A stretch of 64,000 nucleotides of DNA from Ruminococcus sp. (GTDB taxonomy: Bacteria; Bacillota; Clostridia; Oscillospirales; Ruminococcaceae): assembly GCA_017542125.1 (NCBI GenBank), contig JAFXXU010000062.1, forward strand, positions 1-64,000. The letters are read 5' to 3'. Below are positions 49,219-56,360 of the stretch, piece by piece. Position 1 is the stretch's first letter. Each line of letters begins with the position of its first letter. The notes under the pieces were generated by a model that did no database searches, had not been told where the DNA came from, and saw only the letters and a list, made by a program, of their open reading frames with translations. Both the position numbers and the translations under genes were made by a program.

Positions 49219-49650
49219 ATGACAGTCAAGCAGATATCTATTTTTGCGGAGAACCGTCCCGGCAGGATCTCGAACATCACCCACCTGCTGGCGGTGAACG
49301 GTATAAACATCAGAGCTATGAGCGTGGCCGACACCAAGGATTTCGGCATCCTGCGCTTTATCGTAAACGATGCCGACAAGGCTGTGGCAGCTCTTAAAGA
49401 GGGCGGCTGCACCGTATCGGTGAGCAACGTCCTTGCCATCCAGATCCCCGACCGTCCGGGCGGGCTGGCAGCGGCTATGCAGGTGCTTTACGATAACAAC
49501 GTCAGCGTTGAGTATATGTACTCCGCTTTCGTGAGCGAGAAGAGCGCCGAGGCTTATCTCATCCTCCGCGCCGACAGCAACGAGGCTGCCGAGCAGGCCT
49601 TTGAGGGCAGGTATCATCTGCTCTCCCAGGAAGAGCTGCTCACAAAATAA
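49219..49650 (+). CDS. Tandem ACT-domain regulatory protein
   Basis: This 143-residue protein consists of two ACT domains (VKQISIFAENRPGRISNITHLL and VLAIQIPDRPGGLAAAMQVLY), folds that bind amino acids and regulate enzymes. Stand-alone tandem ACT proteins commonly sit beside paaK and iorAB, suggesting sensing of an aromatic amino acid. It ends the operon at a strong terminator. Start ATG 49219 follows AAAGGAGTGAATGTAA. Confidence 0.92.
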   Translation: MTVKQISIFAENRPGRISNITHLLAVNGINIRAMSVADTKDFGILRFIVNDADKAVAALKEGGCTVSVSNVLAIQIPDRPGGLAAAMQVLYDNNVSVEYMYSAFVSEKSAEAYLILRADSNEAAEQAFEGRYHLLSQEELLTK

Positions 49651-49680
49651 AAAAGTGCCGCCTTCGGGCGGCACTTTTTT
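49651..49680 (+). terminator. Terminator of the iorAB-paaK-ACT operon
   Basis: AAAGTGCCGCC-ttcg-GGCGGCACTTT followed by T-run: a textbook tetraloop terminator. Confidence 0.93.
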
Positions 49681-49820
49681 AATGCACAATTAAGGCAATA
49701 CCGCACAACCCCTGTGCGTCAGATACGCAGTCAATTTTTTCGTCAGAGTGCATAAATTCGACGCAGGCGGGCTGCGGCGATGTGTATCTGTCCGCGAAGC
49801 GGACACCTTCATTGTGCATT
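49681..49820. repeat. Composite repeat containing element copy 3
   Basis: The outer inverted repeat AATGCACAAT (49681-49690)/ATTGTGCATT (49811-49820) encloses a diverged copy of the short element. TTAAGGCAATACCGCACAAC starts at 49691, with 2 mismatches to the canonical 22-bp end, followed by CTGTGCGTCAG, TTTTCGTCAGA and AAATTCGACGCAGGC. The matching right terminal repeat is missing. A GTCCGCGAAGCGGAC hairpin lies near 49790. Confidence 0.6.
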
Positions 49821-49831
49821 ATGAATTGAAA

Positions 49832-50518
49832 TCATCCGTATATCTCTTTTATCCTGGCATCTATCCGCTGCTGTGACTTTTCCGGCGCCTCACTGTAAGC
49901 TGAGGACAGGAGCTCATAGCCCCAGACGGATTCCGGTGTGGAATACTGAGCTACCGGCATACCGTATTCCTCGCCCCGTTTGTTTCGGCGGCAGCGGAAA
50001 TCGGTAACTACCAGATAGAGCTTCTCCTGGAGCCCTGTCATTATGCCGCTGAAATTCTTAAGCCCGCCCTTGCCGAAGCCTGCCATAGTCTTTATCTCGT
50101 GGGAAAAGAGGCTCTCTCGGCTGTCGAAGAGCTCCATTATCCGCTTCTCACGGGCTTTGGCAAGACCCTCCTCATAGAGGCTGTCGAAGTCGTAGCCGTC
50201 CCGGCGGGCGTTGGCGAAATAGGGGAGCCATTCCAGGGAGATGAACCCCGCCCTGCCGTCAAAGAGCTTGCCGTAGGCCACCTTCCGGGATCTCGCCGCC
50301 TGGACTCGCCACTCCCAGGGGTCACGATCCTCGTTGCCGCTCCACCAGTAGCGGGCGTCGGCGTGTTCCTCCACCGAGAAGCCCTCGGTCTCGCCGGAGA
50401 ACAGGGGCAGGAAGCCCACCCGGTCAACATATTCGATAAGCTCGGAACAGTTGTGTATGAGCCCCTTGCTTTTGGGAGAGGCGCCCTTCATTATCCATTG
50501 GCCGTTTTCAATGATCAT
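49832..50518 (-). CDS. AlkZ-related (YcaQ-like) protein
   Basis: The 228-residue protein has a Trp-rich core (YWWSGNEDRDPWEWRVQAARSRKVAYGKLF) and ESVWGYE near the end. This is the pattern I associate with proteins annotated as AlkZ-related, distant relatives of the winged-helix DNA glycosylases AlkZ/YcaQ that unhook crosslinked bases. Catalytic residues of true AlkZ are not evident. ATG 50518 overlaps the HAD gene stop by 4 nt, so the gene is the last member of that operon. Confidence 0.6.
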   Translation of the reverse strand: MIIENGQWIMKGASPKSKGLIHNCSELIEYVDRVGFLPLFSGETEGFSVEEHADARYWWSGNEDRDPWEWRVQAARSRKVAYGKLFDGRAGFISLEWLPYFANARRDGYDFDSLYEEGLAKAREKRIMELFDSRESLFSHEIKTMAGFGKGGLKNFSGIMTGLQEKLYLVVTDFRCRRNKRGEEYGMPVAQYSTPESVWGYELLSSAYSEAPEKSQQRIDARIKEIYG

Positions 50519-51318
50519 AGCTGTTCCTCCCCGAAAAATCCGAAATGAGAAAGGGCGTTGTATATGCCGTCCTGCATAATGTCATCGGTGACGTAGTCGG
50601 CGTAGGGGATGAGCATTTTTCCGTTGCCCATGGCTATGGAGGTCCCCACCGCGGAGAACATTGGCAGATCGTTGAGGCTGTCGCCTATGGCAAAGGCGTT
50701 CTCTTTCGGGACGCCGCAGTGGGAGAGCACCAGCTCTATACCCGTAGCCTTTGAATAGGGCTTGGGGACAATCTCCGCGAAGCCCTCGCCCCGGTCTATC
50801 CAGAAGAAGTTCTTCTCCAGAGCAGGGCGCAGGGAAGCGATGTCGCTCTCTGCGTCGTAGTTTATGATGAACTTGTCAAAGGAGAAATCCGCATCAGCGG
50901 TGGAGCGGTCAACGTCCTTGCCCTCGGCGGCAAAGCCCCGGCGGATGTCCCGTATCATAGGCAGCTCCCGCATTGTGAAGTCGAACAGCACGCAGTCCCG
51001 CCGCTCAAACATGGGGACGGCATTGCATTTTCTCAGCAGAGCAACCGTCTTCCGGCAGAGGGCGGGGTCTACGGTATGGTAGAGCAGCTCACGGCCCTCA
51101 TACTCGATGTGGGTGCCGCAGCCCATAACGTAGCCGTCAAAGCCCAGCTTCCGCACCACTCTGCCCACATTCATCGCGGGGCGTCCGGTGTTGATGAACA
51201 GCAGGTTCCCCGCCCTGCGGGAGAGCTCCAGCGCTTTCCTTGCGCTGTCGGGCACACGCTGCTCGCCGTTCTCGGGGACGAGGGTGCCGTCTATATCAAA
51301 AAACATTATCTTCTTCAT
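50515..51318 (-). CDS. Cof-type HAD-IIB family hydrolase
   Basis: This 267-residue phosphatase starts at ATG 51318 (GGAGTCCGACCA upstream) with the catalytic MKKIMFFDIDGTLVPE motif. Motif II is FINTGRP. The C2B cap contains IEYEGRELLYHTVDP, and motifs III/IV are NAFAIGDSLNDLPMFSAVG. Family members dephosphorylate sugar phosphates, nucleotides or pyridoxal phosphate. It overlaps the EamA gene upstream by 4 nt and the AlkZ-like gene downstream by 4 nt. Confidence 0.92.
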   Translation of the reverse strand: MKKIMFFDIDGTLVPENGEQRVPDSARKALELSRRAGNLLFINTGRPAMNVGRVVRKLGFDGYVMGCGTHIEYEGRELLYHTVDPALCRKTVALLRKCNAVPMFERRDCVLFDFTMRELPMIRDIRRGFAAEGKDVDRSTADADFSFDKFIINYDAESDIASLRPALEKNFFWIDRGEGFAEIVPKPYSKATGIELVLSHCGVPKENAFAIGDSLNDLPMFSAVGTSIAMGNGKMLIPYADYVTDDIMQDGIYNALSHFGFFGEEQL

Positions 51319-52199
51319 TGGTCGGACTCCTTGGCGTGGCGCTTGTTGTTGTAGATGAAATTCGCCAGCGCCATACTTATGATTATCGCATACCCCAGAA
51401 AGCTCCACACATCCGGCACGTCACCGAAGAGCCAGAAGCCCAGCGTCGTTGAGAATATGAGCTGCGAATAGTCGTAAATGGATATCTCCCTTGCGGGGGC
51501 GCAGCTGTAGGCGGCGGTGATGGAGAACTGTCCTCCCGCAGCGGCAGCGCCCGCTCCCAGCAGGCAGAGCAGCTGAGTCACCGTCATAGGCTGGTAGGAG
51601 ATCATAAGCATCGGCAGGCAGAACAGGCAGGAAAAAGCAGAGAAGAAGGCCACGATAAAAGGTCCGTTCTCCCCCTTGCTGCCCAGATACCGGACGCAGG
51701 CATATGCAAGCCCCGCACCCATCCCTCCCAGGAAGCCGGCGGCAGCAGGCAGCAGTGAGACATTTGAAAAGCTGGGCTTGATTATCAGCAGGCTGCCCCC
51801 GAAGGCAACAGAGACAGCGAGTATCTGAAAGGGGGTGAGCTTCTCTTTTAAGAATATGTAGGAGAACACTATGGCAAAAAAAGGCGACATCTTATTGAGC
51901 ATCGAGGCATCCGAGAGGACGAGATGGTCTATGGCGTAGAAGTTGCCGAAGAGTCCCACGGTGCCCGCCAGAGCGCGGACTATCAGCGCCTGGAGCATGG
52001 ACTTGTTCTTGGGGCGGAAGGGGAGGTGCTGCTTTTTCAGCACCCCTATGGCAAAAAACAGCGCCACGAAGTTGCGGAAGAAGGTCTTCTGAAAAATCGG
52101 GAGATCCCCCGACAGCCTTACGAATACCGCCATTACCGCAAAGCAGAATGCCGATATGATGATGCAGATTATGCCCTTGTATTTTCGGGGCAGCTTCAT
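51315..52199 (-). CDS. DMT/EamA-family transporter
   Basis: The 294-residue protein has ten membrane helices in two EamA repeats. The first starts ICIIISAFCFAVMAVFVRLSG and includes SDASMLNKMSPFFAIVFSYIFLKEKLT. The second ends YDYSQLIFSTTLGFWLFGDVPDVWSFLGY. Such proteins export amino acids or metabolites. ATG 52199 is chosen with GGGGGATCGAA upstream and a 4-nt overlap with the DUF3783-like gene. Confidence 0.92.
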   Translation of the reverse strand: MKLPRKYKGIICIIISAFCFAVMAVFVRLSGDLPIFQKTFFRNFVALFFAIGVLKKQHLPFRPKNKSMLQALIVRALAGTVGLFGNFYAIDHLVLSDASMLNKMSPFFAIVFSYIFLKEKLTPFQILAVSVAFGGSLLIIKPSFSNVSLLPAAAGFLGGMGAGLAYACVRYLGSKGENGPFIVAFFSAFSCLFCLPMLMISYQPMTVTQLLCLLGAGAAAAGGQFSITAAYSCAPAREISIYDYSQLIFSTTLGFWLFGDVPDVWSFLGYAIIISMALANFIYNNKRHAKESDQ

Positions 52200-52591
52200 T
52201 TCGATCCCCCGCCTGTCATATATTTGTGCTCCCGGGTCAGCTCCTTTATAAGGTCGGAGAGCTTCCACGGTTGGTTCGAGGGGGTGCAGACGGCCTTGAG
52301 GGCTACCTTCACACCCGCAGCTTTCAGCCCGTCCACAGCCTCCGAGAGAGCCCTGCGGTCAAAGCCGGAGAAGATCAGGCACTCGTCCTTCGGGGGCTCG
52401 GTGCAGCCAGCCCCGGGCGCAAAGCCGGCGAAGCCGCACAAAAAACCCACCGGGAAGTCAGCCTCATAGGGCTCCACCCCCCGGAGGATGATCCCCTGCT
52501 TATCGCAGTACCCCGCGAGAGCCCCCAGCTTGTCCTCGCCGAGGCCGTAGGCCGCAATGAGCCGTCTGGCATTTATCGTCCTTGCTTTCAT
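52196..52591 (-). CDS. DUF3783-like protein
   Basis: The 131-residue soluble protein starts at ATG 52591 with CGAAAGGAAAGT upstream. It has a central DECLIFSGFDRRALSEAVDGL helix-strand unit and VKVALKAVCTPSNQPWKLSDL, features of the short DUF3783 family. No activity is known. It heads the four-gene operon DUF3783-EamA-HAD-AlkZ-like with 4-nt overlaps throughout, behind a palindrome-containing promoter. Confidence 0.75.
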   Translation of the reverse strand: MKARTINARRLIAAYGLGEDKLGALAGYCDKQGIILRGVEPYEADFPVGFLCGFAGFAPGAGCTEPPKDECLIFSGFDRRALSEAVDGLKAAGVKVALKAVCTPSNQPWKLSDLIKELTREHKYMTGGGSK

Positions 52592-52661
52592 TTTTACTTT
52601 CCTTTCGTGCAGGGGATCGCATTTCCCTCTTGCATTTTCCTGCATTTTCATATATAATAGT

Positions 52662-52690
52662 ATTATACAGTACATATATGTACTATTCAA
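52662..52690 (-). promoter_or_regulatory. Promoter with a 16-bp palindromic operator
   Basis: Minus-strand TTGAAT (52690-52685), 17 bp, TATAAT (52667-52662). The spacer is filled by the perfect palindrome AGTACATATATGTACT (52669-52684), a strong candidate site for a dimeric repressor. Confidence 0.8.
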
Positions 52691-52774
52691 GCGTTAAAAA
52701 TGAACGGAGCAGAGCCCCCGGAGGCCCCGGCCTTTGTGCAGAACCGAAAATTTACAGATAATTCACAGGAATGC

Positions 52775-52803
52775 TTGACAAGCAGGGGAGAATATGTTAT
52801 AAT
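52775..52803 (+). promoter_or_regulatory. Promoter of the rpmG-secE-nusG-rplKA operon
   Basis: TTGACA (52775-52780), 17 bp, TATAAT (52798-52803): a perfect consensus. Confidence 0.88.
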
Positions 52804-52809
52804 AACTGT

Positions 52810-52834
52810 ACCTCTTTATGAGGTCTATTTTTTT
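52810..52834 (+). promoter_or_regulatory. 5'-terminal hairpin and U-tract in the rpmG leader
   Basis: ACCTC-tttat-GAGGT (52810-52824) starts right at the predicted transcript start and is followed by CTATTTTTTT. The 14-mer TCTATTTTTTTGCG is identical to that after leader hairpin A at 431-444. Confidence 0.6.
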
Positions 52835-52888
52835 GCGCTGTTTTTTCCGGAGCTGTGCAGCCGGGGAGGAGGGCGCGTCATAAGTAAA

Positions 52889-52948
52889 CCTCATAGCCGG
52901 CGTTTCGATAACGTCGGCGGTGCTTGCTGAAATGCAGGCGCTATGAGG
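52889..52948 (+). promoter_or_regulatory. Candidate three-way-junction RNA in the rpmG leader
   Basis: CCTCATAGC (52889-52897) pairs perfectly with GCTATGAGG (52940-52948). Inside are two side hairpins, one around CGGCGTT-tcgat-AACGTCGG and one around GCTTGC-tgaaat-GCAGGC. The predicted leader is about 200 nt. A ribosomal-protein or translation-linked control element is likely; I cannot name it. Confidence 0.55.
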
Positions 52949-53009
52949 GAGGCAGACCCGTTCCCCGTTTGTTCTTGCGGGGCGGAAATTTCGTCAGGAG
53001 GTGCCGAAA

Positions 53010-53159
53010 ATGAGAGTTAAGATCACACTTGCGTGCACAGAATGCAAGCAGAGAAACTACAACACTAAGAAGAACAAGAAGAATGACCCTGACAGGCTTG
53101 AAATGAACAAGTATTGCAAGTTCTGCAAGAAGCACACTCTTCACAAAGAGACCAAGTAA
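53010..53159 (+). CDS. rpmG: Ribosomal protein bL33
   Basis: A 49-residue protein, [20 protein letters not shown] through HTLHKETK, with two CxxC zinc-ribbon pairs (C9/C12 and C36/C39). It is therefore the zinc-containing form of L33. It contacts the 50S E-site region. ATG 53010 follows CAGGAGGTGCCGAAA. It is the first gene of the secE-nusG-rplKA operon, an arrangement conserved across Firmicutes. Confidence 0.97.
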   Translation: MRVKITLACTECKQRNYNTKKNKKNDPDRLEMNKYCKFCKKHTLHKETK

Positions 53160-53178
53160 GTCCTGAGGGAGGTTTATT

Positions 53179-53448
53179 ATGGCTAAAAAAGAAACCGATC
53201 CCAAGGCTGCTGCAAAGGCCGCTGCCAAGTCTGCTCCCAAAGCAGAGAAGGTCAAGAAGGGCGGTCTGAAGAAGTACTTCAAAGATCTCAAGTCTGAGAT
53301 CAAGAAGGTCGTATGGCCCAGCAGGAAGCAGGTCGTTAATAACACCGGCGTCGTTATGACTGTTATGGTTATTACCGGTATGTTCCTCTTCGCTATCGAC
53401 ACAGGTCTTGCTGCTGTTATCAAAGCGCTTTTGAGCATAGGCAGCTAA
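53179..53448 (+). CDS. secE: Preprotein translocase subunit SecE
   Basis: The 89-residue protein has an Ala/Lys-rich N-terminal extension (AAAKAAAKSAPKAEKVKKGG), the conserved amphipathic segment YFKDLKSEIKKVVWPSRKQ, and one membrane helix (VVMTVMVITGMFLFAIDTGLA). SecE clamps SecY in the SecYEG channel. Start ATG 53179 follows GGGAGGTTTATT, 19 nt after rpmG. Confidence 0.96.
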   Translation: MAKKETDPKAAAKAAAKSAPKAEKVKKGGLKKYFKDLKSEIKKVVWPSRKQVVNNTGVVMTVMVITGMFLFAIDTGLAAVIKALLSIGS

Positions 53449-53490
53449 GGCAGAAACGGTTTAACGCGATCATAACGGAGGTATAAAGCT

Positions 53491-54027
53491 ATGGCTGAAG
53501 AAGCAAAGTGGTACGTGGTCCACACATATTCGGGCTACGAGAACAATGTAAAGCAGAATATCGAAAAGGTCGTAAAGAACCGTAAGCTCGAGGATCTCAT
53601 CTGCGAGGTGAAGATCCCGACTGAGATCCTTACCGAGGAGAAGGACAACAAGGTCTCGGAGAAGGAAAGCAAGCTGTTCCCCAGCTATGTATTCGTCAAG
53701 ATGGTCGTTACCAACGATTCCTGGTATATCGTAAGGAATACCAGAGGCGTTACGGGCTTTGTAGGCCCTGCGTCCAAGCCTGTTCCCCTTTCTGAGGCGG
53801 AGGTCAAGGCTCTCGGCATCGAGTCGGGTGAGGTCAAGACCGCACAGGCCAAGATCAGCTTCGCGGTAGGCGACAGAGTTGACGTTGTTTCGGGAATGTT
53901 CGACGGTTATTCGGGCGAAGTCTCCGGCATAGATGAAGAAAACGCACAGGTTGAGATCATCGTTTCAATGCTCGGCAGACCCACACCTGTTAAGATCCCC
54001 GTTTCCGACGTAAAGGCTGCGCAGTGA
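53491..54027 (+). CDS. nusG: Transcription termination/antitermination factor NusG
   Basis: The 178-residue protein has an NGN domain (KWYVVHTYSGYENNVKQNIE, FPSYVFVKMVV, RNTRGVTGFVG) and a C-terminal KOW domain (AVGDRVDVVSGMFDGYSGEV). It binds RNA polymerase and promotes processivity and pausing control, and couples to ribosomes or Rho in other bacteria. Gene order secE-nusG-rplK is standard. ATG 53491 follows ACGGAGGTATAAAGCT. Confidence 0.97.
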   Translation: MAEEAKWYVVHTYSGYENNVKQNIEKVVKNRKLEDLICEVKIPTEILTEEKDNKVSEKESKLFPSYVFVKMVVTNDSWYIVRNTRGVTGFVGPASKPVPLSEAEVKALGIESGEVKTAQAKISFAVGDRVDVVSGMFDGYSGEVSGIDEENAQVEIIVSMLGRPTPVKIPVSDVKAAQ

Positions 54028-54139
54028 GCACGACGCTCTGAAAAGGGCGGAAAAGTACGTTTTTACAGAAGCATTTGTGATATAAAAGATCATGCGCTGG
54101 AAATAATGCGCAGGTCTTAATGTCATCGCTTCAAAAAGA

Positions 54140-54172
54140 GTGGGAGAGCTCCCCCTGAGCTCGCCTTACCAC
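54140..54172 (+). promoter_or_regulatory. Hairpin before rplK, possible L1 autoregulatory site
   Basis: GTGG (54140-54143) and CCAC (54169-54172) enclose a GAGCTC/GAGCTC helix just upstream of the rplK ribosome site. In known bacteria L1 binds a mimic of its 23S site at this place to repress rplKA. This is inferred by position only. The 150-nt nusG-rplK gap otherwise holds no gene. Confidence 0.5.
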
Positions 54173-54192
54173 AAATTATGGAGGTGCGAAAG

Positions 54193-54618
54193 ATGGCACA
54201 GAAAGTAGTAGGCTACATCAAGCTTCAGATCCCCGCAGGAAAGGCAACTCCTGCACCCCCGGTCGGCCCCGCACTGGGTCAGCACGGCGTGAACATCATG
54301 GCATTCACTAAGGATTTCAACGAGAGGACCAAGAACGATATCGGTCTTATCATCCCTGTTGTTATCACTGTTTATGCTGACAGATCCTTCACATTCATCA
54401 CCAAGACTCCTCCCGCTGCAGTCCTCATCAAGAAGGCTTGCAAGATCGAGTCCGGTTCCGGTACACCTAACAAGACCAAGGTAGCTACCATCACCAAGGA
54501 GCAGATCCAGAAGATCGCCGAGCAGAAGATGCCCGACCTCAACGCAGCCAGCATTGAGACTGCAATGAGCATGATCGCAGGTACCTGCCGCTCCATGGGC
54601 GTAACCGTTGTAGACTAA
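54193..54618 (+). CDS. rplK: Ribosomal protein uL11
   Basis: The 141-residue protein has the typical N-terminal domain ([23 protein letters not shown], thiostrepton site Pro residues) and the rRNA-binding C-terminal domain ([30 protein letters not shown]). It forms the base of the GTPase-associated centre. ATG 54193 follows GGAGGTGCGAAAG; the in-frame ATG 54178 lies upstream of that site and is unlikely. Confidence 0.97.
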   Translation: MAQKVVGYIKLQIPAGKATPAPPVGPALGQHGVNIMAFTKDFNERTKNDIGLIIPVVITVYADRSFTFITKTPPAAVLIKKACKIESGSGTPNKTKVATITKEQIQKIAEQKMPDLNAASIETAMSMIAGTCRSMGVTVVD

Positions 54619-54632
54619 AGGAGGATCGGAAT

Positions 54633-55328
54633 ATGAAACATGGCAAGAAGTATGTTGACGCCGCAAAGGCAGTTGACAGAGCTAAGCTCTACGATGCTCC
54701 TGAGGCTCTTGATCTCGCTGCAAAGGGTGCTAAGGCTAAATTTGACGAAACTATCGAAGCGCATATCCGTCTGGGCGTTGACTCCCGTCACGCTGACCAG
54801 CAGGTTAGAGGCGCTGTTGTACTCCCCAACGGAACCGGTAAGAGCGTAAGAGTTCTCGTGTTCTGCAAGGAGGACAAGTTTGAGGCTGCAAAGGCAGCAG
54901 GTGCCGAGTATGTCGGCGGTATGGATCTTGTTGACAAGATCATGAAGGAAAACTGGATGGAGTTCGACGTTGTAGTTGCTTCTCCTGATATGATGGGCGT
55001 TGTAGGCCGTCTCGGTAAGGTCCTCGGTCCCCGCGGACTTATGCCGAACCCCAAGGCCGGCACTGTTACCCCCGACGTAGCAAAGGCTGTTACCGATGCT
55101 AAGGCCGGTAAGATCGAGTACCGTCTTGACAAGACCAACATCATCCACTGCCCCATCGGCAAGGCTTCCTTCGGTGCAGAGAAGCTTGAGGAGAACTTCA
55201 ACACTCTCCTTGACGCTATCGTAAAGGCCAAGCCCGCCGCTGCAAAGGGTCAGTACCTCAAGAGCGTAGTCGTTGCTTCGACTATGGGTGTTGGTATCAA
55301 GGTTAACACTGCAAAGTACGGTGTTTAA
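54633..55328 (+). CDS. rplA: Ribosomal protein uL1
   Basis: This 231-residue two-domain protein of the L1 stalk has [43 protein letters not shown] and a [21 protein letters not shown] segment. It binds 23S rRNA helices 76-78 and usually its own mRNA. Here the operon ends after rplA at a strong terminator; rplJL are 50 kb away. Start ATG 54633 follows AAAGGAGGATCGGAAT. Confidence 0.98.
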   Translation: MKHGKKYVDAAKAVDRAKLYDAPEALDLAAKGAKAKFDETIEAHIRLGVDSRHADQQVRGAVVLPNGTGKSVRVLVFCKEDKFEAAKAAGAEYVGGMDLVDKIMKENWMEFDVVVASPDMMGVVGRLGKVLGPRGLMPNPKAGTVTPDVAKAVTDAKAGKIEYRLDKTNIIHCPIGKASFGAEKLEENFNTLLDAIVKAKPAAAKGQYLKSVVVASTMGVGIKVNTAKYGV

Positions 55329-55346
55329 GCTTTAAGAGCAAAACAA

Positions 55347-55376
55347 AAACGGGAAGCGCGAGCCTCCCGTTTTTTT
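55347..55376 (+). terminator. Terminator after rplA
   Basis: AAACGGGA and TCCCGTTT stem with T7. Confidence 0.85.
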
Positions 55377-55383
55377 ATTTGTG

Positions 55384-55542
55384 TTATTCCTGCGCCTCGA
55401 ACTGATCCTTGCCTACGCCGCAAAGGGGGCAGACGAAATCCTCGGGGACATCATCCCAGGCGGTACCCGGTGCCACGCCGCTGTCCGGCTCGCCGGCCTC
55501 GGGATCATAGATATAGCCGCAGATCGAGCATACATACTTCAT
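55384..55542 (-). CDS. Rubredoxin
   Basis: The 52-residue protein has two CxxCG iron knuckles ([10 protein letters not shown] near residue 6 and [12 protein letters not shown] near residue 39) and the usual [15 protein letters not shown] core. It is a mononuclear Fe(Cys)4 electron carrier, in anaerobes often serving rubrerythrin or peroxide/oxygen reductases. ATG 55542 follows AAAAGGAGGTCTTGACCT. It has its own promoter and no redox partner adjacent. Confidence 0.96.
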   Translation of the reverse strand: MKYVCSICGYIYDPEAGEPDSGVAPGTAWDDVPEDFVCPLCGVGKDQFEAQE

Positions 55543-55573
55543 AGGTCAAGACCTCCTTTTATTTGGTAAATCC

Positions 55574-55602
55574 ATTATAACATATTCAGAGAAAAAATGC
55601 AA
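55574..55602 (-). promoter_or_regulatory. Promoter of the rubredoxin gene
   Basis: Minus-strand TTGCAT (55602-55597), 17 bp, TATAAT (55579-55574). Confidence 0.7.
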
Positions 55603-55673
55603 GCGTTTTTTTGTGTGGGGGCTTGCCGCAATAATTTGGCCGCCTATGGTCCTCTCCATCGGCGGCCTGTTTG

Positions 55674-56357
55674 TTATATTCTGTCTATCCCCGTTACCGT
55701 CAGCGTTTCTTTATCTATCCTGAAATGGATATCCCTGCCCGCAAACCGCATACTGTATACCCTCTCCGGGTCGTGCTGATATGAAGGCCTCGGATCGTCC
55801 GCAAGACATTCGATCAGAGCCTCCAGCTTATCCTCCGGTATCTGTGACTTGAACTCCTCCGGGAATATCACCGCCAACTTATGGTCGGTGAATTCATCCG
55901 CATAGCCACCCACAGCCCCCTCAACGCAGTCCGCCGAGGGCAGATAGGGCTTGATGTCGATGATCGGTGTGCCGTCCAGGAGGTCGCACCCTGACACAAG
56001 CAGCACGGTCCCCTCGGGGGTCTGCTCGGTGCCCTCCAGCTTTACGCAGGATAATCCCAGCGGGTTGGGTCTGAAAGGCGAACGGCTGGCAAAGACTCCT
56101 ATTCGCTTATTTCCTCCGAGGCGGGGCGGTCTCACCGTGGGTGACCACTCGCTGCGGTGGCTTTCGGAGAAGTCAAATATCAGCCAGAGGTGCGAAAAGC
56201 CCTCGATGCCCCGGAGCGCCTCCAGGCTGCGGTATTCGGGCAGGAAGACTATCCTCCCCCGTGAGGAGGGCGAGCGCCCGCTCTGCCGGGGTATGCCGAA
56301 TTTCTCCTCAAAGTCGGTGTGGATGACCGCTATGGGTCTGACGGTAAAGCCCTCCAT
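55674..56357 (-). CDS. trmO: tRNA (adenine37-N6)-methyltransferase TrmO-like
   Basis: This 227-residue TsaA/YaeB-family protein opens with PIAVIHTDFEEKFGIPRQSGR and has GFSHLWLIFDF and the signature RIGVFASRSPFRPNPLGLSCV, with SAM-binding features of TrmO. It adds a methyl group to N6-threonylcarbamoyladenosine at position 37 of Thr tRNAs. It starts 3 nt after the upstream lipoprotein stop and is thus the last gene of the zinc operon, with no evident functional tie. Confidence 0.9.
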   Translation of the reverse strand: MEGFTVRPIAVIHTDFEEKFGIPRQSGRSPSSRGRIVFLPEYRSLEALRGIEGFSHLWLIFDFSESHRSEWSPTVRPPRLGGNKRIGVFASRSPFRPNPLGLSCVKLEGTEQTPEGTVLLVSGCDLLDGTPIIDIKPYLPSADCVEGAVGGYADEFTDHKLAVIFPEEFKSQIPEDKLEALIECLADDPRPSYQHDPERVYSMRFAGRDIHFRIDKETLTVTGIDRI

Positions 56358-56360
56358 CGG

